Both the position numbers and the translations under genes were made by a program. Below are positions 54,401-62,929 of a stretch of 64,000 nt of DNA, piece by piece. A model generated the notes under the pieces. It was not told the origin of the DNA. It searched no databases and was given only the letters and a program-made list of their open reading frames with translations. The stretch covers positions 68,494 to 132,493 of the forward strand of contig JBGAKC010000007.1 in NCBI GenBank assembly GCA_044224605.1, given 5' to 3'. Each line of letters opens with the position of its first letter. Within the stretch, counting starts at the first letter, position 1. This DNA comes from UBA7672 sp044224605 (GTDB lineage Bacteria > Pseudomonadota > Alphaproteobacteria > Caulobacterales > Hyphomonadaceae).

Positions 54401-54505
54401 TTCGATCGCGATCCGCCGCGGGCGCAGGAAGAACTCGGCTACGATCCGTGGATGGGCAACCCGCTCGGCCGCACCTTCGAAATCGGCGCAAAGAAATCTT
54501 TCTAG
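51435..54505 (+). pseudogene. TonB-dependent receptor, interrupted by a frameshift
   Basis: Together the two frames encode an outer-membrane receptor of about 1,020 residues. Part 1 (51435 to about 52325) has a signal peptide (ending AWAQ), a plug domain with VVVTGSLIRGTPEDAALPVE, NYNLRGIGADKTLTLLNGRR and EILKDGAAVTYGADATGGVV. Part 2 (from about 52310 to 54505) has the rest of the barrel (GAYGQVKTPHMYA-like strands, IGQIADPNQIASLVFNG) and ends in GRTFEIGAKKSF, the terminal aromatic signal. The break lies at a run of six G (52319-52324). Adding one G joins the frames. An assembly or sequencing error is as likely as decay. Divergent from the MFS gene. Confidence 0.9.
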
Positions 54506-54531
54506 TCTAGGTAACGTCCCTGAACCTCTGA

Positions 54532-54560
54532 CAGGCGGCTTCGGCCGCCTGTTTTGTTTT
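54532..54560 (+). terminator. Rho-independent terminator of the TonB-receptor gene
   Basis: A perfect 8-bp stem, CAGGCGGC/GCCGCCTG, closed by a UUCG tetraloop and followed by TTTTGTTTT, starts 27 bases after the stop. It is one of the clearest terminators in the window. The btuD stop lies just beyond on the other strand. Confidence 0.92.
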
Positions 54561-54566
54561 GGGGCG

Positions 54567-55319
54567 TCAGGCCTCGCTGGCGGGCAGGCGCGCGCCGTTG
54601 ACGCCATCGATGCGATAGACGCGTGCGAGAAGCTCAGTCGTCAGGACATCGGCAGGGTTCCCGTCGGCGACGATCGCGCCCTTGTCCATTAGCACCAGCC
54701 TGTCCATGAAGCGCGCGGCGAGCGTGAGATCATGAATCACGGCCAGAACGCCCGATCCTTTCCGGGCGAGTCCCTGCAGGATCTCCATGACGTGCAGCTG
54801 ATGATAGGGGTCGAGCGCCGCGATGGGTTCGTCGACGAGCAGGAGTGGCGCCTCGACCGCAAGCGCGCGGGCCAGCAGGACCAGCGTGCGTTCGCCGCCA
54901 GAGAGGACCGTAACCGGCTTGTCCATCAGGGCGGCGCCATCCACGGATGTAATGGCGCGCTCGACGGCTGCTTCGTCGGCGGCGGAGTAGCCGCCAAAGC
55001 CGGAATGGTGGGGATAGCGGCCCAGCGTTACGACGTCCCGACCGGGCAGGCGCCATTCGACATGTCGTTCCTGCGGCAGGAAGGCGACACGGCGGGCGCG
55101 TTCGCGACCCTGAAGCGACAGGAAATCCTGGCCGTCGATCGTGACCGCGCCACTGTCGCGCTCCCGGATGCCGAGAATGGCTTTCAGCAGGGTCGACTTT
55201 CCGGCGCCGTTGGGGCCGATCAGGCCGACCAGCTCGCCGCCGCCAAGCGACAGGGCGGCGTCGCGGACGATCGCCTTGCCCTTGATGCTGACGGAGATGT
55301 TCCTTGCTTCCAGCTTCAC
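54567..55319 (-). CDS. btuD: Vitamin B12 ABC transporter ATP-binding protein (BtuD-like)
   Basis: The 250-residue ATPase has Walker A GPNGAGKST, the signature VTVLSGGERTLVLLARAL, Walker B PLLLVDEPIAALDP, and a late His in IHDLTLAARFMDR, as in FecE/BtuD-type subunits. It drives cobalamin uptake with the BtuC-like permease. The GTG at 55319 overlaps the permease stop (GTGA) and begins MKLEARNISV; a frame extending to 55355 lacks support. The gene is last in the riboswitch-led operon. Confidence 0.92.
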   Translation of the reverse strand: MKLEARNISVSIKGKAIVRDAALSLGGGELVGLIGPNGAGKSTLLKAILGIRERDSGAVTIDGQDFLSLQGRERARRVAFLPQERHVEWRLPGRDVVTLGRYPHHSGFGGYSAADEAAVERAITSVDGAALMDKPVTVLSGGERTLVLLARALAVEAPLLLVDEPIAALDPYHQLHVMEILQGLARKGSGVLAVIHDLTLAARFMDRLVLMDKGAIVADGNPADVLTTELLARVYRIDGVNGARLPASEA

Positions 55320-56320
55320 GACTCGTACTCCGCACGAGCCTTGAAGATCAGCCACAGGAAAAACGGTGCGCCTATCAGGGCAGTGATGACGCCGAGCTGC
55401 AGCTCGCCGCGGTTCACGGCGATGAGGCGCACGGCAAGGTCGGCCGCCAGCAGCAGGCAGCCGCCCCCGAGAGCGCTGGCGAGTAGAAGGCGGCTAGGTG
55501 AATGGCCGACCAGCCGGCGCAGGAGATGCGGCACGACGAGTCCGACAAAGCCGATGCCGCCCGTCACCGCCGTGCCGGCGCCACAGCTGATTGCCACGCC
55601 CGCCACGACAAGCAGGCGCGTTTGTCGCACATTCACGCCAAGTCCGGCGGCGGCTTCTTCGCCGAGGCTCAGCGCGTCGAGTGAGCGGGCAGTCGACATG
55701 ATCATCAGCCAGCCAATGACCATCAGCGGACCCGCCAACCAGACATGGTCGAGGCTGCGGTCCGTCACCGACCCCATCAGCCAGAACACGATCTCGGCGG
55801 ACGCGTAGGGATTGGGGGAGAGGTTCAGCGTGAGATAGGAAACGGAATTGGCCAACTGCGATACGGCGACGCCTGCGAGGATCAGCGTCAGCATCCCTCC
55901 GCGGCCGGCAAGGCCCAGCAGCAGGAGAACGCACAGCAACCCGCCGACGATCGCCGCGACAGGCAGGGCCAGCGGGAAGGCAAGCGAGAGGCCAGTATAG
56001 AGCGCCAGCACGGCAAACAGCGATGCGCCGGCCGACACGCCGATGATCGCAGGATCGGCCAGCGGGTTGCGCAGCAGTCCCTGCAGCACCGCGCCGCCAA
56101 GGCCAAGCGTCACGCCTTCCATTAGCGCCAGCAGCGTGCGGGGCAGGCGCACCTCCCGCATGATCGTCCAGGCCGTGTCGGCGTCACGATCCGACATCAT
56201 CTTCAGGAGCTCGAACGTGCCGGCAGCCGCCGGGCCCACGAGCATCGACGCGAAAGCCAGCGCCGCCGTCAGCAGTGCGAGCAGTCCCAGAAGCACCGGA
56301 TATGGAATCGGCGGCTTCAT
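55316..56320 (-). CDS. btuC: Vitamin B12 ABC transporter permease (BtuC/FecCD family)
   Basis: A 334-residue FecCD-type permease with about nine to ten helices. Typical motifs are EVRLPRTLLALMEGVTLGLG, GGAVLQGLLRNPLADPAIIG and VTGGIGFVGLVVPHLLRRLV. It forms the channel of the cobalamin importer. Start and stop overlap its neighbours by four bases (ATGA and GTGA), so the operon is translationally coupled. Confidence 0.93.
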   Translation of the reverse strand: MKPPIPYPVLLGLLALLTAALAFASMLVGPAAAGTFELLKMMSDRDADTAWTIMREVRLPRTLLALMEGVTLGLGGAVLQGLLRNPLADPAIIGVSAGASLFAVLALYTGLSLAFPLALPVAAIVGGLLCVLLLLGLAGRGGMLTLILAGVAVSQLANSVSYLTLNLSPNPYASAEIVFWLMGSVTDRSLDHVWLAGPLMVIGWLMIMSTARSLDALSLGEEAAAGLGVNVRQTRLLVVAGVAISCGAGTAVTGGIGFVGLVVPHLLRRLVGHSPSRLLLASALGGGCLLLAADLAVRLIAVNRGELQLGVITALIGAPFFLWLIFKARAEYES

Positions 56321-57219
56321 GGCTTTGACCTCTGCGCAGCAGCCTTGCGCGCCTCAACCAGGAGTTCGACCGCGCCGAGCGCGCTGGGCGCGCCGCAGGT
56401 CGTGTAGCGTTCCGGAATGGTGATCTGCGGCGTGCGCTCCACCAACGCTTTCAGCGCCGGATGGCGCAGCGCCATTGTCGAGATGGATGGCGGATCGGTC
56501 CACGGCGTGTAGGTCGAGATCAAGCCGGGCCTGATTTTCAGGATTTCTTCCAGCGACACATTGCGATAGCCGGAAAAACCAAGCGCTTCGCCCAGCGTAC
56601 GATAACCGCCTGCATGCACGACGTAGGCATAGAGGGTGTCGGCGCCCGCCACATAGTTGTTAACGCCGATGTCGGCGAAGACCGGCGGTTCGCCGGGTGG
56701 AATCTGCGCTTGCAGGGTGGCGAGCCGCTTGTCGAATTCAGCAATCACTTGCTCTGCCCGAGCCGTCTCGCCAACGGCTTCGCCCATCTTGCGGATGTTC
56801 GCGCGCATGTCGTCGAATGTGTTTTCAGGGTCAAAGCGGATCACCTTCACGCCCTGCCGTTCCAGCATCGCGGTCGCGGCCGTCGTGCTGTATCTGCCGG
56901 CCAGGACGAGGTCCGGCTTCGACATCAGGACTTCTTCGGCAAGGCCATGATTGATCTTGAGCTTCGAGGTCACGTCGCCCAGCCCGAGCGGGGCATTCAC
57001 AGGCTGCTGCGACAGGTAGGTCACCGACGCGATACGCGAGGGATCGACGAGCCGGATCAGCAACTCGTCCGTGCAGAGGTTCATGGAAACAATCCGCTGC
57101 GGACGCTCCTGGGCGTCCGCAGCGGGAGTAACAAGACATGCGCCCGAGAGGAGACAGAGAACGAGCGCAAGGAGGCCGACAAAGTCGGTCAGCGCCCCAC
57201 TATGCGTCTGCTCTTTCAT
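56317..57219 (-). CDS. btuF: Cobalamin-binding ABC transporter substrate-binding protein
   Basis: The 300-residue protein has an N-terminal helix or signal (VGLLALVLCLLSGACLV) and a class-III binding fold with a helical backbone: RIVSMNLCTDELLIRLVDPS, SKPDLVLAGRYST, GVKVIRFDPENTFDDMRANI. It should deliver cobalamin to the permease in the periplasm. The ATG at 57219 follows CAGGA. A conserved Cys in the first strand is shared with many family members. Position after btuB and before btuC supports the role. Confidence 0.88.
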   Translation of the reverse strand: MKEQTHSGALTDFVGLLALVLCLLSGACLVTPAADAQERPQRIVSMNLCTDELLIRLVDPSRIASVTYLSQQPVNAPLGLGDVTSKLKINHGLAEEVLMSKPDLVLAGRYSTTAATAMLERQGVKVIRFDPENTFDDMRANIRKMGEAVGETARAEQVIAEFDKRLATLQAQIPPGEPPVFADIGVNNYVAGADTLYAYVVHAGGYRTLGEALGFSGYRNVSLEEILKIRPGLISTYTPWTDPPSISTMALRHPALKALVERTPQITIPERYTTCGAPSALGAVELLVEARKAAAQRSKP

Positions 57220-57245
57220 TCCTGCACCCCGGGCATGCCCTGAGC

Positions 57246-59279
57246 CTATTTCGACTTGTCGTCGCGGAATCGCACGCCGAAGAAGACACCTTGCGGCTGT
57301 CCAAGATAGCCGATGACTTCCTCATACGTCTCGTCGTTCAGGTTCTCGATGCGGCCGTAGATCTCGACACCGTCGTTCAACTGATAGGACGCGCCAAGCC
57401 TGACGAGCGTGTATGGGTCCCGCGCACTGGCGATGAACGTGCCGAAGTCGGTGTCGTACTGCTCACCATTGTAGGTGACGCCAAGGTTGAGTTGGAGCGG
57501 TCCGCCGCCGATGCGCCACGACGCGTCAATCGCCGCTTGGTCCTTCGGACGGCGGACCTCGATGCCGGACGGTTCGGTGGCGTCGAGGTTGGTGTACGAG
57601 CCGGTGATGTCGATGTCGGCGGTGGGGTAAGCGCTAAAGCCCAGCTCCCATCCGCTGCGATCGCTGTCCGTGGTTCGATTGGCGGGCGTCGAGAGGAAGG
57701 TCGGCGGCGGGCCGAAGACGGTGTAGATCTCTTTCTCGAGCGTCGAGTTAAAGTAGGTGAGGTCGACCAGCAGTTTTCCTTCGAACAGCGACTGCTCGAC
57801 GCCGATATCCCAGCCTTCGGCTTCTTCCGGCTTGAGGTTCGGATTGCCCGCGAACGAGCCGGGGCCGACGCCGAACTGTTCGAAGAAGGTCGGGTTGGTG
57901 ACGCCCGTGCCGAACGCGGCGTGCGGACGCGTGCCCGTGTTCGGGACAACCCAGGAAGCGGCGACGCTATAGGTGTCGGCATCCTGGAAGTCATCGTTGT
58001 CGTCATGGCGCGCGGTGACGGAGAGATAGAGCTGGCTGGCGATCTCGGCGCGATACTGCGCGCCGATCCCGTTGAGCGTGCGTTTCTCGTTGCGGCCGGT
58101 GAAGGGGTCCTCGTAGGTCTCCTTCTTGTTCTCGATGAAGCCGGTGAGATAGCTCACGAAGCTATCCGAGCCGAACTCAAAGGTCGACTGCAGGCCATAC
58201 TTCGTCCGCGTCGCGTTCGCGCCAGACCTATCCAGCGTCACCGCCGCCATCTGCGCTGCGGCGTTCGCGGGCAGGGTTGGGCCGCTGAAGAAGGGGAAGC
58301 TGGTGCTCGTGCTACGGCGCTTCTCGTCGACATGGGAGGCGGACAGGACGGTCTGCCATTTTCCGTCGAGCAGGTTCAGCGTGCCCGAGCCGCCAAACAG
58401 CATCTGGTCCTGAGATGTCGTGCTGGCGTCGTCATACGTTCCGCCCGCGATCGGGAAATTGTAGGCCTGACCGTCGAGACCGGAATCCTTGGTCAGGAAG
58501 CGGGCAATGCCGTCCACGCGGAACAGCGGCGTGATTTCCTTGCCGCCGCGCAGATAGCCCGTGACGATGTCGCTGCCCTCCGTGTCGCCGGCATTGTTGC
58601 CCGGCCCCACCGACGTGACGCCCACCGCGCCGTGGTCGGCCGACATGTCGTAGCCGCCCGTCGACAGCGCATGGAAGCCGGCCGAGACATAGTCCCGCCC
58701 GTCGCCCATCCCAATGCCGCCCTGCAGCTGCGCCGTGTTCCAAGACCCGGCTTCCGTCGCGAGGTTCACATACGCGCCCTGCACATCGCGCCGCGAGATC
58801 AGGTTGATCACGCCCGCTAGAGCGTTCGAGCCGTAAAGCCCCGACTGCGGCCCGCGCAGCACTTCGATCCGCTCGAGATCGCCCGACAACAGCGTCGAGA
58901 AATCTGTCTCGCCCTGGTCCGGGCTCGAAATCTCGATGCCGTCCAGCAGCACCAGCGTGTGATTCGCCTCCGCCCCGCGGATGCGCACCTGCGTCAGCGC
59001 GCCAAACGATCCCGCCCGGTTTACAGCAACGCCCGGAACCTGTCGCAGCACATCCGGCACATAGCTGTAGCCCTGGTCCTGGATGGTCTGTTCCGTCACG
59101 ACTGCCAGCGACGAGCCGATCTTTTCCTTTTTCGTGGGCGTGGTCGTGCCTGTGACGACAACCACATCCCTGTCGTCCTGCGCCTGCGCAAAGGCCGGCG
59201 CTTCATAGATCATCGTCCCCGCCAGGATGAGGCAGGACGTTCGCAGGGGCCGGCTGCGCGTGGACTTGAACCGGTTCAT
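57246..59279 (-). CDS. btuB: TonB-dependent vitamin B12 receptor
   Basis: A protein of about 677 residues: signal peptide to APAFAQ, TonB-box region DRDVVVVTGTTTP, plug with VTEQTIQDQGYSYVPDVLRQ, VRIRGAEANHTLVLLDGIEI and EVLRGPQSGLYGSNALAGVI, then a 22-strand barrel ending GVFFGVRFRDDKSK. It binds cobalamin at the surface and imports it using TonB. The ATG at 59279 is preceded by GGAG; an ATG-like start at 59294 is less likely. A cobalamin riboswitch lies upstream. Confidence 0.93.
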   Translation of the reverse strand: MNRFKSTRSRPLRTSCLILAGTMIYEAPAFAQAQDDRDVVVVTGTTTPTKKEKIGSSLAVVTEQTIQDQGYSYVPDVLRQVPGVAVNRAGSFGALTQVRIRGAEANHTLVLLDGIEISSPDQGETDFSTLLSGDLERIEVLRGPQSGLYGSNALAGVINLISRRDVQGAYVNLATEAGSWNTAQLQGGIGMGDGRDYVSAGFHALSTGGYDMSADHGAVGVTSVGPGNNAGDTEGSDIVTGYLRGGKEITPLFRVDGIARFLTKDSGLDGQAYNFPIAGGTYDDASTTSQDQMLFGGSGTLNLLDGKWQTVLSASHVDEKRRSTSTSFPFFSGPTLPANAAAQMAAVTLDRSGANATRTKYGLQSTFEFGSDSFVSYLTGFIENKKETYEDPFTGRNEKRTLNGIGAQYRAEIASQLYLSVTARHDDNDDFQDADTYSVAASWVVPNTGTRPHAAFGTGVTNPTFFEQFGVGPGSFAGNPNLKPEEAEGWDIGVEQSLFEGKLLVDLTYFNSTLEKEIYTVFGPPPTFLSTPANRTTDSDRSGWELGFSAYPTADIDITGSYTNLDATEPSGIEVRRPKDQAAIDASWRIGGGPLQLNLGVTYNGEQYDTDFGTFIASARDPYTLVRLGASYQLNDGVEIYGRIENLNDETYEEVIGYLGQPQGVFFGVRFRDDKSK

Positions 59280-59390
59280 AAGACGTCTCCACAATGGACC
59301 TGCCTCCGGCTCGCGCCGGAGTTCAGGCAGAAACGTCGTCAGGCGGAATTCTCCGTTCGAGCGGCCCTTCCCCGGACCGTCGAAAGACGA

Positions 59391-59572
59391 CTGCGGCAGG
59401 CAGGTCTCCTGGCTCGCGGGTCAACACCGTTGCGCATCGCCTTCCCGGAACATCCCCGAGGGGGAGGTGCCAGTGGCTGTGATGCGCGGCTCGCCGCTCA
59501 CAGTTGCGGGGGCAGCCCGGGCCTTAACCCGGTTCCCTTTGAATCCTCTTCCGAGGAACCTGTCGCAGGCGG
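59391..59572 (-). ncRNA. Cobalamin (B12) riboswitch
   Basis: On the minus strand the leader of btuB contains the B12-riboswitch elements in order: the 5' part near 59530-59572, GGGCTGCCCCCGCAACTGTG, the B12-box core AGCCACTGG (59470-59478), GGGAAGG, and the closing 3' strand GCCAGGAGACCTGCCTG (59397-59413). Binding of adenosylcobalamin to such leaders stops expression. It should lower synthesis of the whole btuB-F-C-D operon when B12 is plentiful. Confidence 0.95.
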
Positions 59573-59748
59573 GATGAACACCGAGTGCGGGGGGAATGGC
59601 AAGAGGTCTCTTCGCTGGCGCCCAAACATGTTGTTGCGGCGCAACTCGCACGTGCGCCGGACTGCGTCGAATTCCCACCGCAGGCTTGTCGACGACGGCC
59701 GTCTCGCCGGGCTAGTCTCCCGGAAAACATAAATGCGCCGAGGGGAAT

Positions 59749-61431
59749 ATGACGCCAGACGATCCACATGACGCCGTCGTTGTTGGCTCCGGCGCCGGCG
59801 GCGCCATGGCCGCCTGGGTGCTCACGAAAGCGGGCGCCAGCGTGCTGATGCTGGAGGCCGGCCGGGACTACAACCCGGAAGAAGCGCCCATGCTCAACAT
59901 GGCGATGGACGCGCCCTTGCGCGGCGTCGGCACGCCCGACAAGCCGTTCGGCTTTTACGACGCGACGGTTGATGGCGGGTGGGAAGTGCCCGGCGAGCCC
60001 TACACCAAGGCCGAAGGATCGGACTTTCTGTGGTGGCGCTCGCGCATGCTCGGCGGCCGCACCAATCACTGGGCGCGCAACTCCTTCCGGATGGGCGAGT
60101 ACGACTTCAAGCCCTTCACGCGCGACGGCCTCGGCGTGGACTGGCCGATCGAATACAAGGACCTCGCGCCTTGGTACGACAAGACCGAGAAGCTGGTCGG
60201 TGTCTACGGGACGAACACCGGTCTCGAAAACCATCCGAGTTCCGGCCCCGGTGTCCTTCTGCCGCCGCCGAAATTCCGCGTGTGGGAGACGTTTCTAAAA
60301 GCGGGCGGCGATGCGATCGGCATTCCGGTCGTGCCGGCGCGGCGCGCCATCCTCACCAAGAAGATCGATGAGCGCTCGCAATGTTACTGGGCGTCCGCCT
60401 GCGGCCGCGGCTGCGGCATCGGCGCCGCGTTCCAGACGACTACGTCGCTGATCCCGTGGGCGAAAGCCACCGGCAAGCTCACCATCGCCACCGGCGCCAT
60501 GGTGTTCGAAGTGCTTCTTGATGTGAGCGGAAAGGCCACGGGCGTCCGCTATATCGACAAGGCGACCGGCAAGCAGCGCGAAGCCAAGGGCCGCGTCGTC
60601 ATTCTCGCTGCGTCCACCGGTGAGACGGCGCGCATCCTGCTCAACTCGAAACCCAATGGCCGCTCGGAAGGCGTCGCCAATTCGAGCGGGCAGGTCGGCC
60701 GCAACCTGATGGACACAGTCGGCTCGAGCGTGAACGCCTACTTCCCACAACTCGAAGGCCGCCCGCGCTATAATGAAGACGGCGCGATGGGTCTCCACGC
60801 CTACATCCCCTTCTGGGACTACAAGCGCATCAAGAGCGGCGAAGTCGATACCCCGCGCGGCTATCACGTGGAGATCGGCGGCTCGTTCGGTGATCCGGGC
60901 ATGGGCATTGGCTCCGGCCTCGACGGCTACGGCTCAAGCCTCCGCGCCGACGTGAAGCGCCGCTACGGCTCGCGCATCAACTTCACGCAGCGCGGCGAGA
61001 TGATCCCGAACGACAAGTCCTTCTGCGAGATCGATACGAACACCAAGGACAAGTTCGGCATCCCGGTCCTGAAATTCTCATGGTCGTGGTCCGACCACGA
61101 GATGAAGCAGGTGAAGCACTTCCAGAACGCCATGAAGGAGCTGGTCGACAAGCTTGGCGGCACGCTCACCGCGGAGCCTGAAGCGCCCGAGAAGGCCATC
61201 TCCAAGGGCGGCGAGATCATCCACGAAGTCGGCACCTGCCGGATGGGCAAGGATGAAAAGGACTCTGTGGTGGACCAGTTCGGCAAGACGTGGGACGTCG
61301 ACAACCTCTATCTCACCGACGGCTCTGTCTTCGTCTCGAAAGCCCACAAGAACCCGACCATCACGATCATGGCCCTCGCCATGCGCTCGGCCGATAACAT
61401 CGCTGGCCGCCTGCGCCGCGGCGAGCTGTAG
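59749..61431 (+). CDS. GMC-family oxidoreductase (FAD-dependent sugar/alcohol dehydrogenase)
   Basis: The 560-residue flavoprotein starts after AGGGGA with a Rossmann FAD site, AVVVGSGAGGAMAAWVLTKA. Family motifs are LGGRTNHWARNSFRMG, the Cys cluster YWASACGRGCGIGA and the C-terminal HEVGTCRMGKDEKDS, with NPTITIMALAMRSADNI. GMC enzymes of this kind with a small subunit-3 partner act as periplasmic sugar dehydrogenases, such as the glucoside 3-dehydrogenases. The next gene encodes the small subunit, 11 bases on. No cytochrome c subunit is seen. Confidence 0.93.
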   Translation: MTPDDPHDAVVVGSGAGGAMAAWVLTKAGASVLMLEAGRDYNPEEAPMLNMAMDAPLRGVGTPDKPFGFYDATVDGGWEVPGEPYTKAEGSDFLWWRSRMLGGRTNHWARNSFRMGEYDFKPFTRDGLGVDWPIEYKDLAPWYDKTEKLVGVYGTNTGLENHPSSGPGVLLPPPKFRVWETFLKAGGDAIGIPVVPARRAILTKKIDERSQCYWASACGRGCGIGAAFQTTTSLIPWAKATGKLTIATGAMVFEVLLDVSGKATGVRYIDKATGKQREAKGRVVILAASTGETARILLNSKPNGRSEGVANSSGQVGRNLMDTVGSSVNAYFPQLEGRPRYNEDGAMGLHAYIPFWDYKRIKSGEVDTPRGYHVEIGGSFGDPGMGIGSGLDGYGSSLRADVKRRYGSRINFTQRGEMIPNDKSFCEIDTNTKDKFGIPVLKFSWSWSDHEMKQVKHFQNAMKELVDKLGGTLTAEPEAPEKAISKGGEIIHEVGTCRMGKDEKDSVVDQFGKTWDVDNLYLTDGSVFVSKAHKNPTITIMALAMRSADNIAGRLRRGEL

Positions 61432-61442
61432 GAGGAACATCC

Positions 61443-62138
61443 ATGACCAACACAAATTCCTCCGGCCTCGTTTACGTTGACCGCCGCACCACGATGAAAT
61501 GGTTCATGGGCGCCATGGCCATGGGCCAGCTCGCCGCCTGCGGCGATCAGGCCAAGGGCGTCACCTGGCAGGAAATGGCCGTCATCCAGGCGAAGGGCGT
61601 CGGCACGGACGTCGATTTCAACAACATCGCGGTTCCCTGGCCGCTGACGATGACGGAAGCCGAACTCCTCGCCGTCAACGCGCTGGTCGACCTCATCCTG
61701 CCGGGCGAGGGCGACATCCCGTTCCCGTCCAAGGTCGGCGTGCCTGCCTTCATCAACGAATGGGTCAGCGCCCCCTATCCGGACCAGCACAAGGACCGCG
61801 AGCTCATCATCCCCGGCCTCGCCTGGGTCGACGAGCAGTCGAGCAAAGCCAACGGCGTCGTCTTCGCGAAGGCCGATCCCAGCAAGCAGAAGGCGATCCT
61901 CGACACGATCGCGTTCAAGGCCAAGGTCGCCCCGGGTCTTGAAAAGCCCGCCCAGTTCTTCGCGCGCCTCCGCTCGCTGACGCTCGGTGCGTTTTACACG
62001 ACGCGCGAGGGCTGGGCCGACATCGGCTATATGGGCAACACGCCCGGCGCCGGCGACTATGCCGGCCCCACGCCGGAAGCGCTCGCCCACATCAAGGGCG
62101 TCATCGAGGGCATGGGGCTGAAGTACACGGCGCCCTGA
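61443..62138 (+). CDS. Gluconate 2-dehydrogenase subunit 3 family protein
   Basis: The 231-residue product has a Tat-like start (VDRRTTMKWFMGAMAMGQLA, then ACG) and the subunit-3 core: MTEAELLAVNALVDLILPGE, VGVPAFINEWVSAPYPDQ, FARLRSLTLGAFYTTREGW. It forms the small subunit of the GMC dehydrogenase, assisting export and assembly by carrying the Tat signal for the pair. ADIGYMGNTPGAG near the end is a family feature. Confidence 0.9.
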   Translation: MTNTNSSGLVYVDRRTTMKWFMGAMAMGQLAACGDQAKGVTWQEMAVIQAKGVGTDVDFNNIAVPWPLTMTEAELLAVNALVDLILPGEGDIPFPSKVGVPAFINEWVSAPYPDQHKDRELIIPGLAWVDEQSSKANGVVFAKADPSKQKAILDTIAFKAKVAPGLEKPAQFFARLRSLTLGAFYTTREGWADIGYMGNTPGAGDYAGPTPEALAHIKGVIEGMGLKYTAP

Positions 62139-62157
62139 ACGGCACGGCGGCGATGGA

Positions 62158-62862
62158 CTATTTTGCGCGATCGTCCAGCATCGCCAGGATATTACGGACG
62201 TCACTTAGCTGTTCGGACACGGCGGATCTCAGCGAGGCCTGCGCGAGAGACGCTGCTTCGATTCGTGATTGTGCGGCCTTGAGACGTTCCGAGTTGTAAC
62301 TGAGGACGGTGCGCCCGGCGCCACGGAGTTCTGCCGTGTCGTCAAACTCGACTGCATCGAACAGCGGATCCTCGGAAAACATGATCGACAGAGTGGCGGG
62401 ATAGACAAAGGCGTTGCGTTCGATGCGTTGATCGAACCTGATCAGGGCGGCGTTCAGATCGGCATTGTCGATCAGTCGCAAATCACCGTCCGAAACCATC
62501 TGGAGATAGACCGCCGAGCGCGGCGATTGGCGGCCAAGGTTGATCGAGTTCAAAATCCAGCCTTTCACCTCGTCATCGGCCGGCGGCACGCCGCCATCAC
62601 GCAGGGATTTGAGAAGGCTGCGAGATGCGAACTGGTATCGCGTGATGTTGTCGAGAGACGTTACGAGTTCGCTCTCTATCCCCTCGAATTCGGCATGCAA
62701 CGCACCGACGAGATAGTTCGCGTGTTCCTGTTCGGCGCGCGCTGTGTTCCAGTTCGAGGCTTCAGTCGCTACGAAGACGCCCAGCACAACGATCACGAAG
62801 TCTATGCCGATGGCGGTCCACTCCTGCCTGCGGAGATGGTTGATCAAGCGGCGCAGCAGCAT
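62158..62862 (-). CDS. DUF6090-like membrane protein
   Basis: The 234-residue protein has one N-terminal membrane helix after a basic patch (LLRRLINHLRRQEWTAIGID, then FVIVVLGVFVATEASNW) and a long alpha-helical remainder. Small proteins with WxAIGIDFxIVxxGVFxGxxxxNWN are a recognised family (DUF6090) with no known function. It lies between the GMC pair and the DUF1080 gene, convergent with the former. Confidence 0.75.
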   Translation of the reverse strand: MLLRRLINHLRRQEWTAIGIDFVIVVLGVFVATEASNWNTARAEQEHANYLVGALHAEFEGIESELVTSLDNITRYQFASRSLLKSLRDGGVPPADDEVKGWILNSINLGRQSPRSAVYLQMVSDGDLRLIDNADLNAALIRFDQRIERNAFVYPATLSIMFSEDPLFDAVEFDDTAELRGAGRTVLSYNSERLKAAQSRIEAASLAQASLRSAVSEQLSDVRNILAMLDDRAK

Positions 62863-62929
62863 TCGTCATCCCCCGGAGGTCTCGTTCCGGAGTCTTAGGG
62901 AATTCACGACGCGCTGGATAGAGAGGCGG

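Noticed and set aside
57138..58820. 560-codon plus-strand frame over btuF and btuB
   Set aside because: It is a shadow of the TonB receptor and binding protein, which have clear family motifs on the minus strand.
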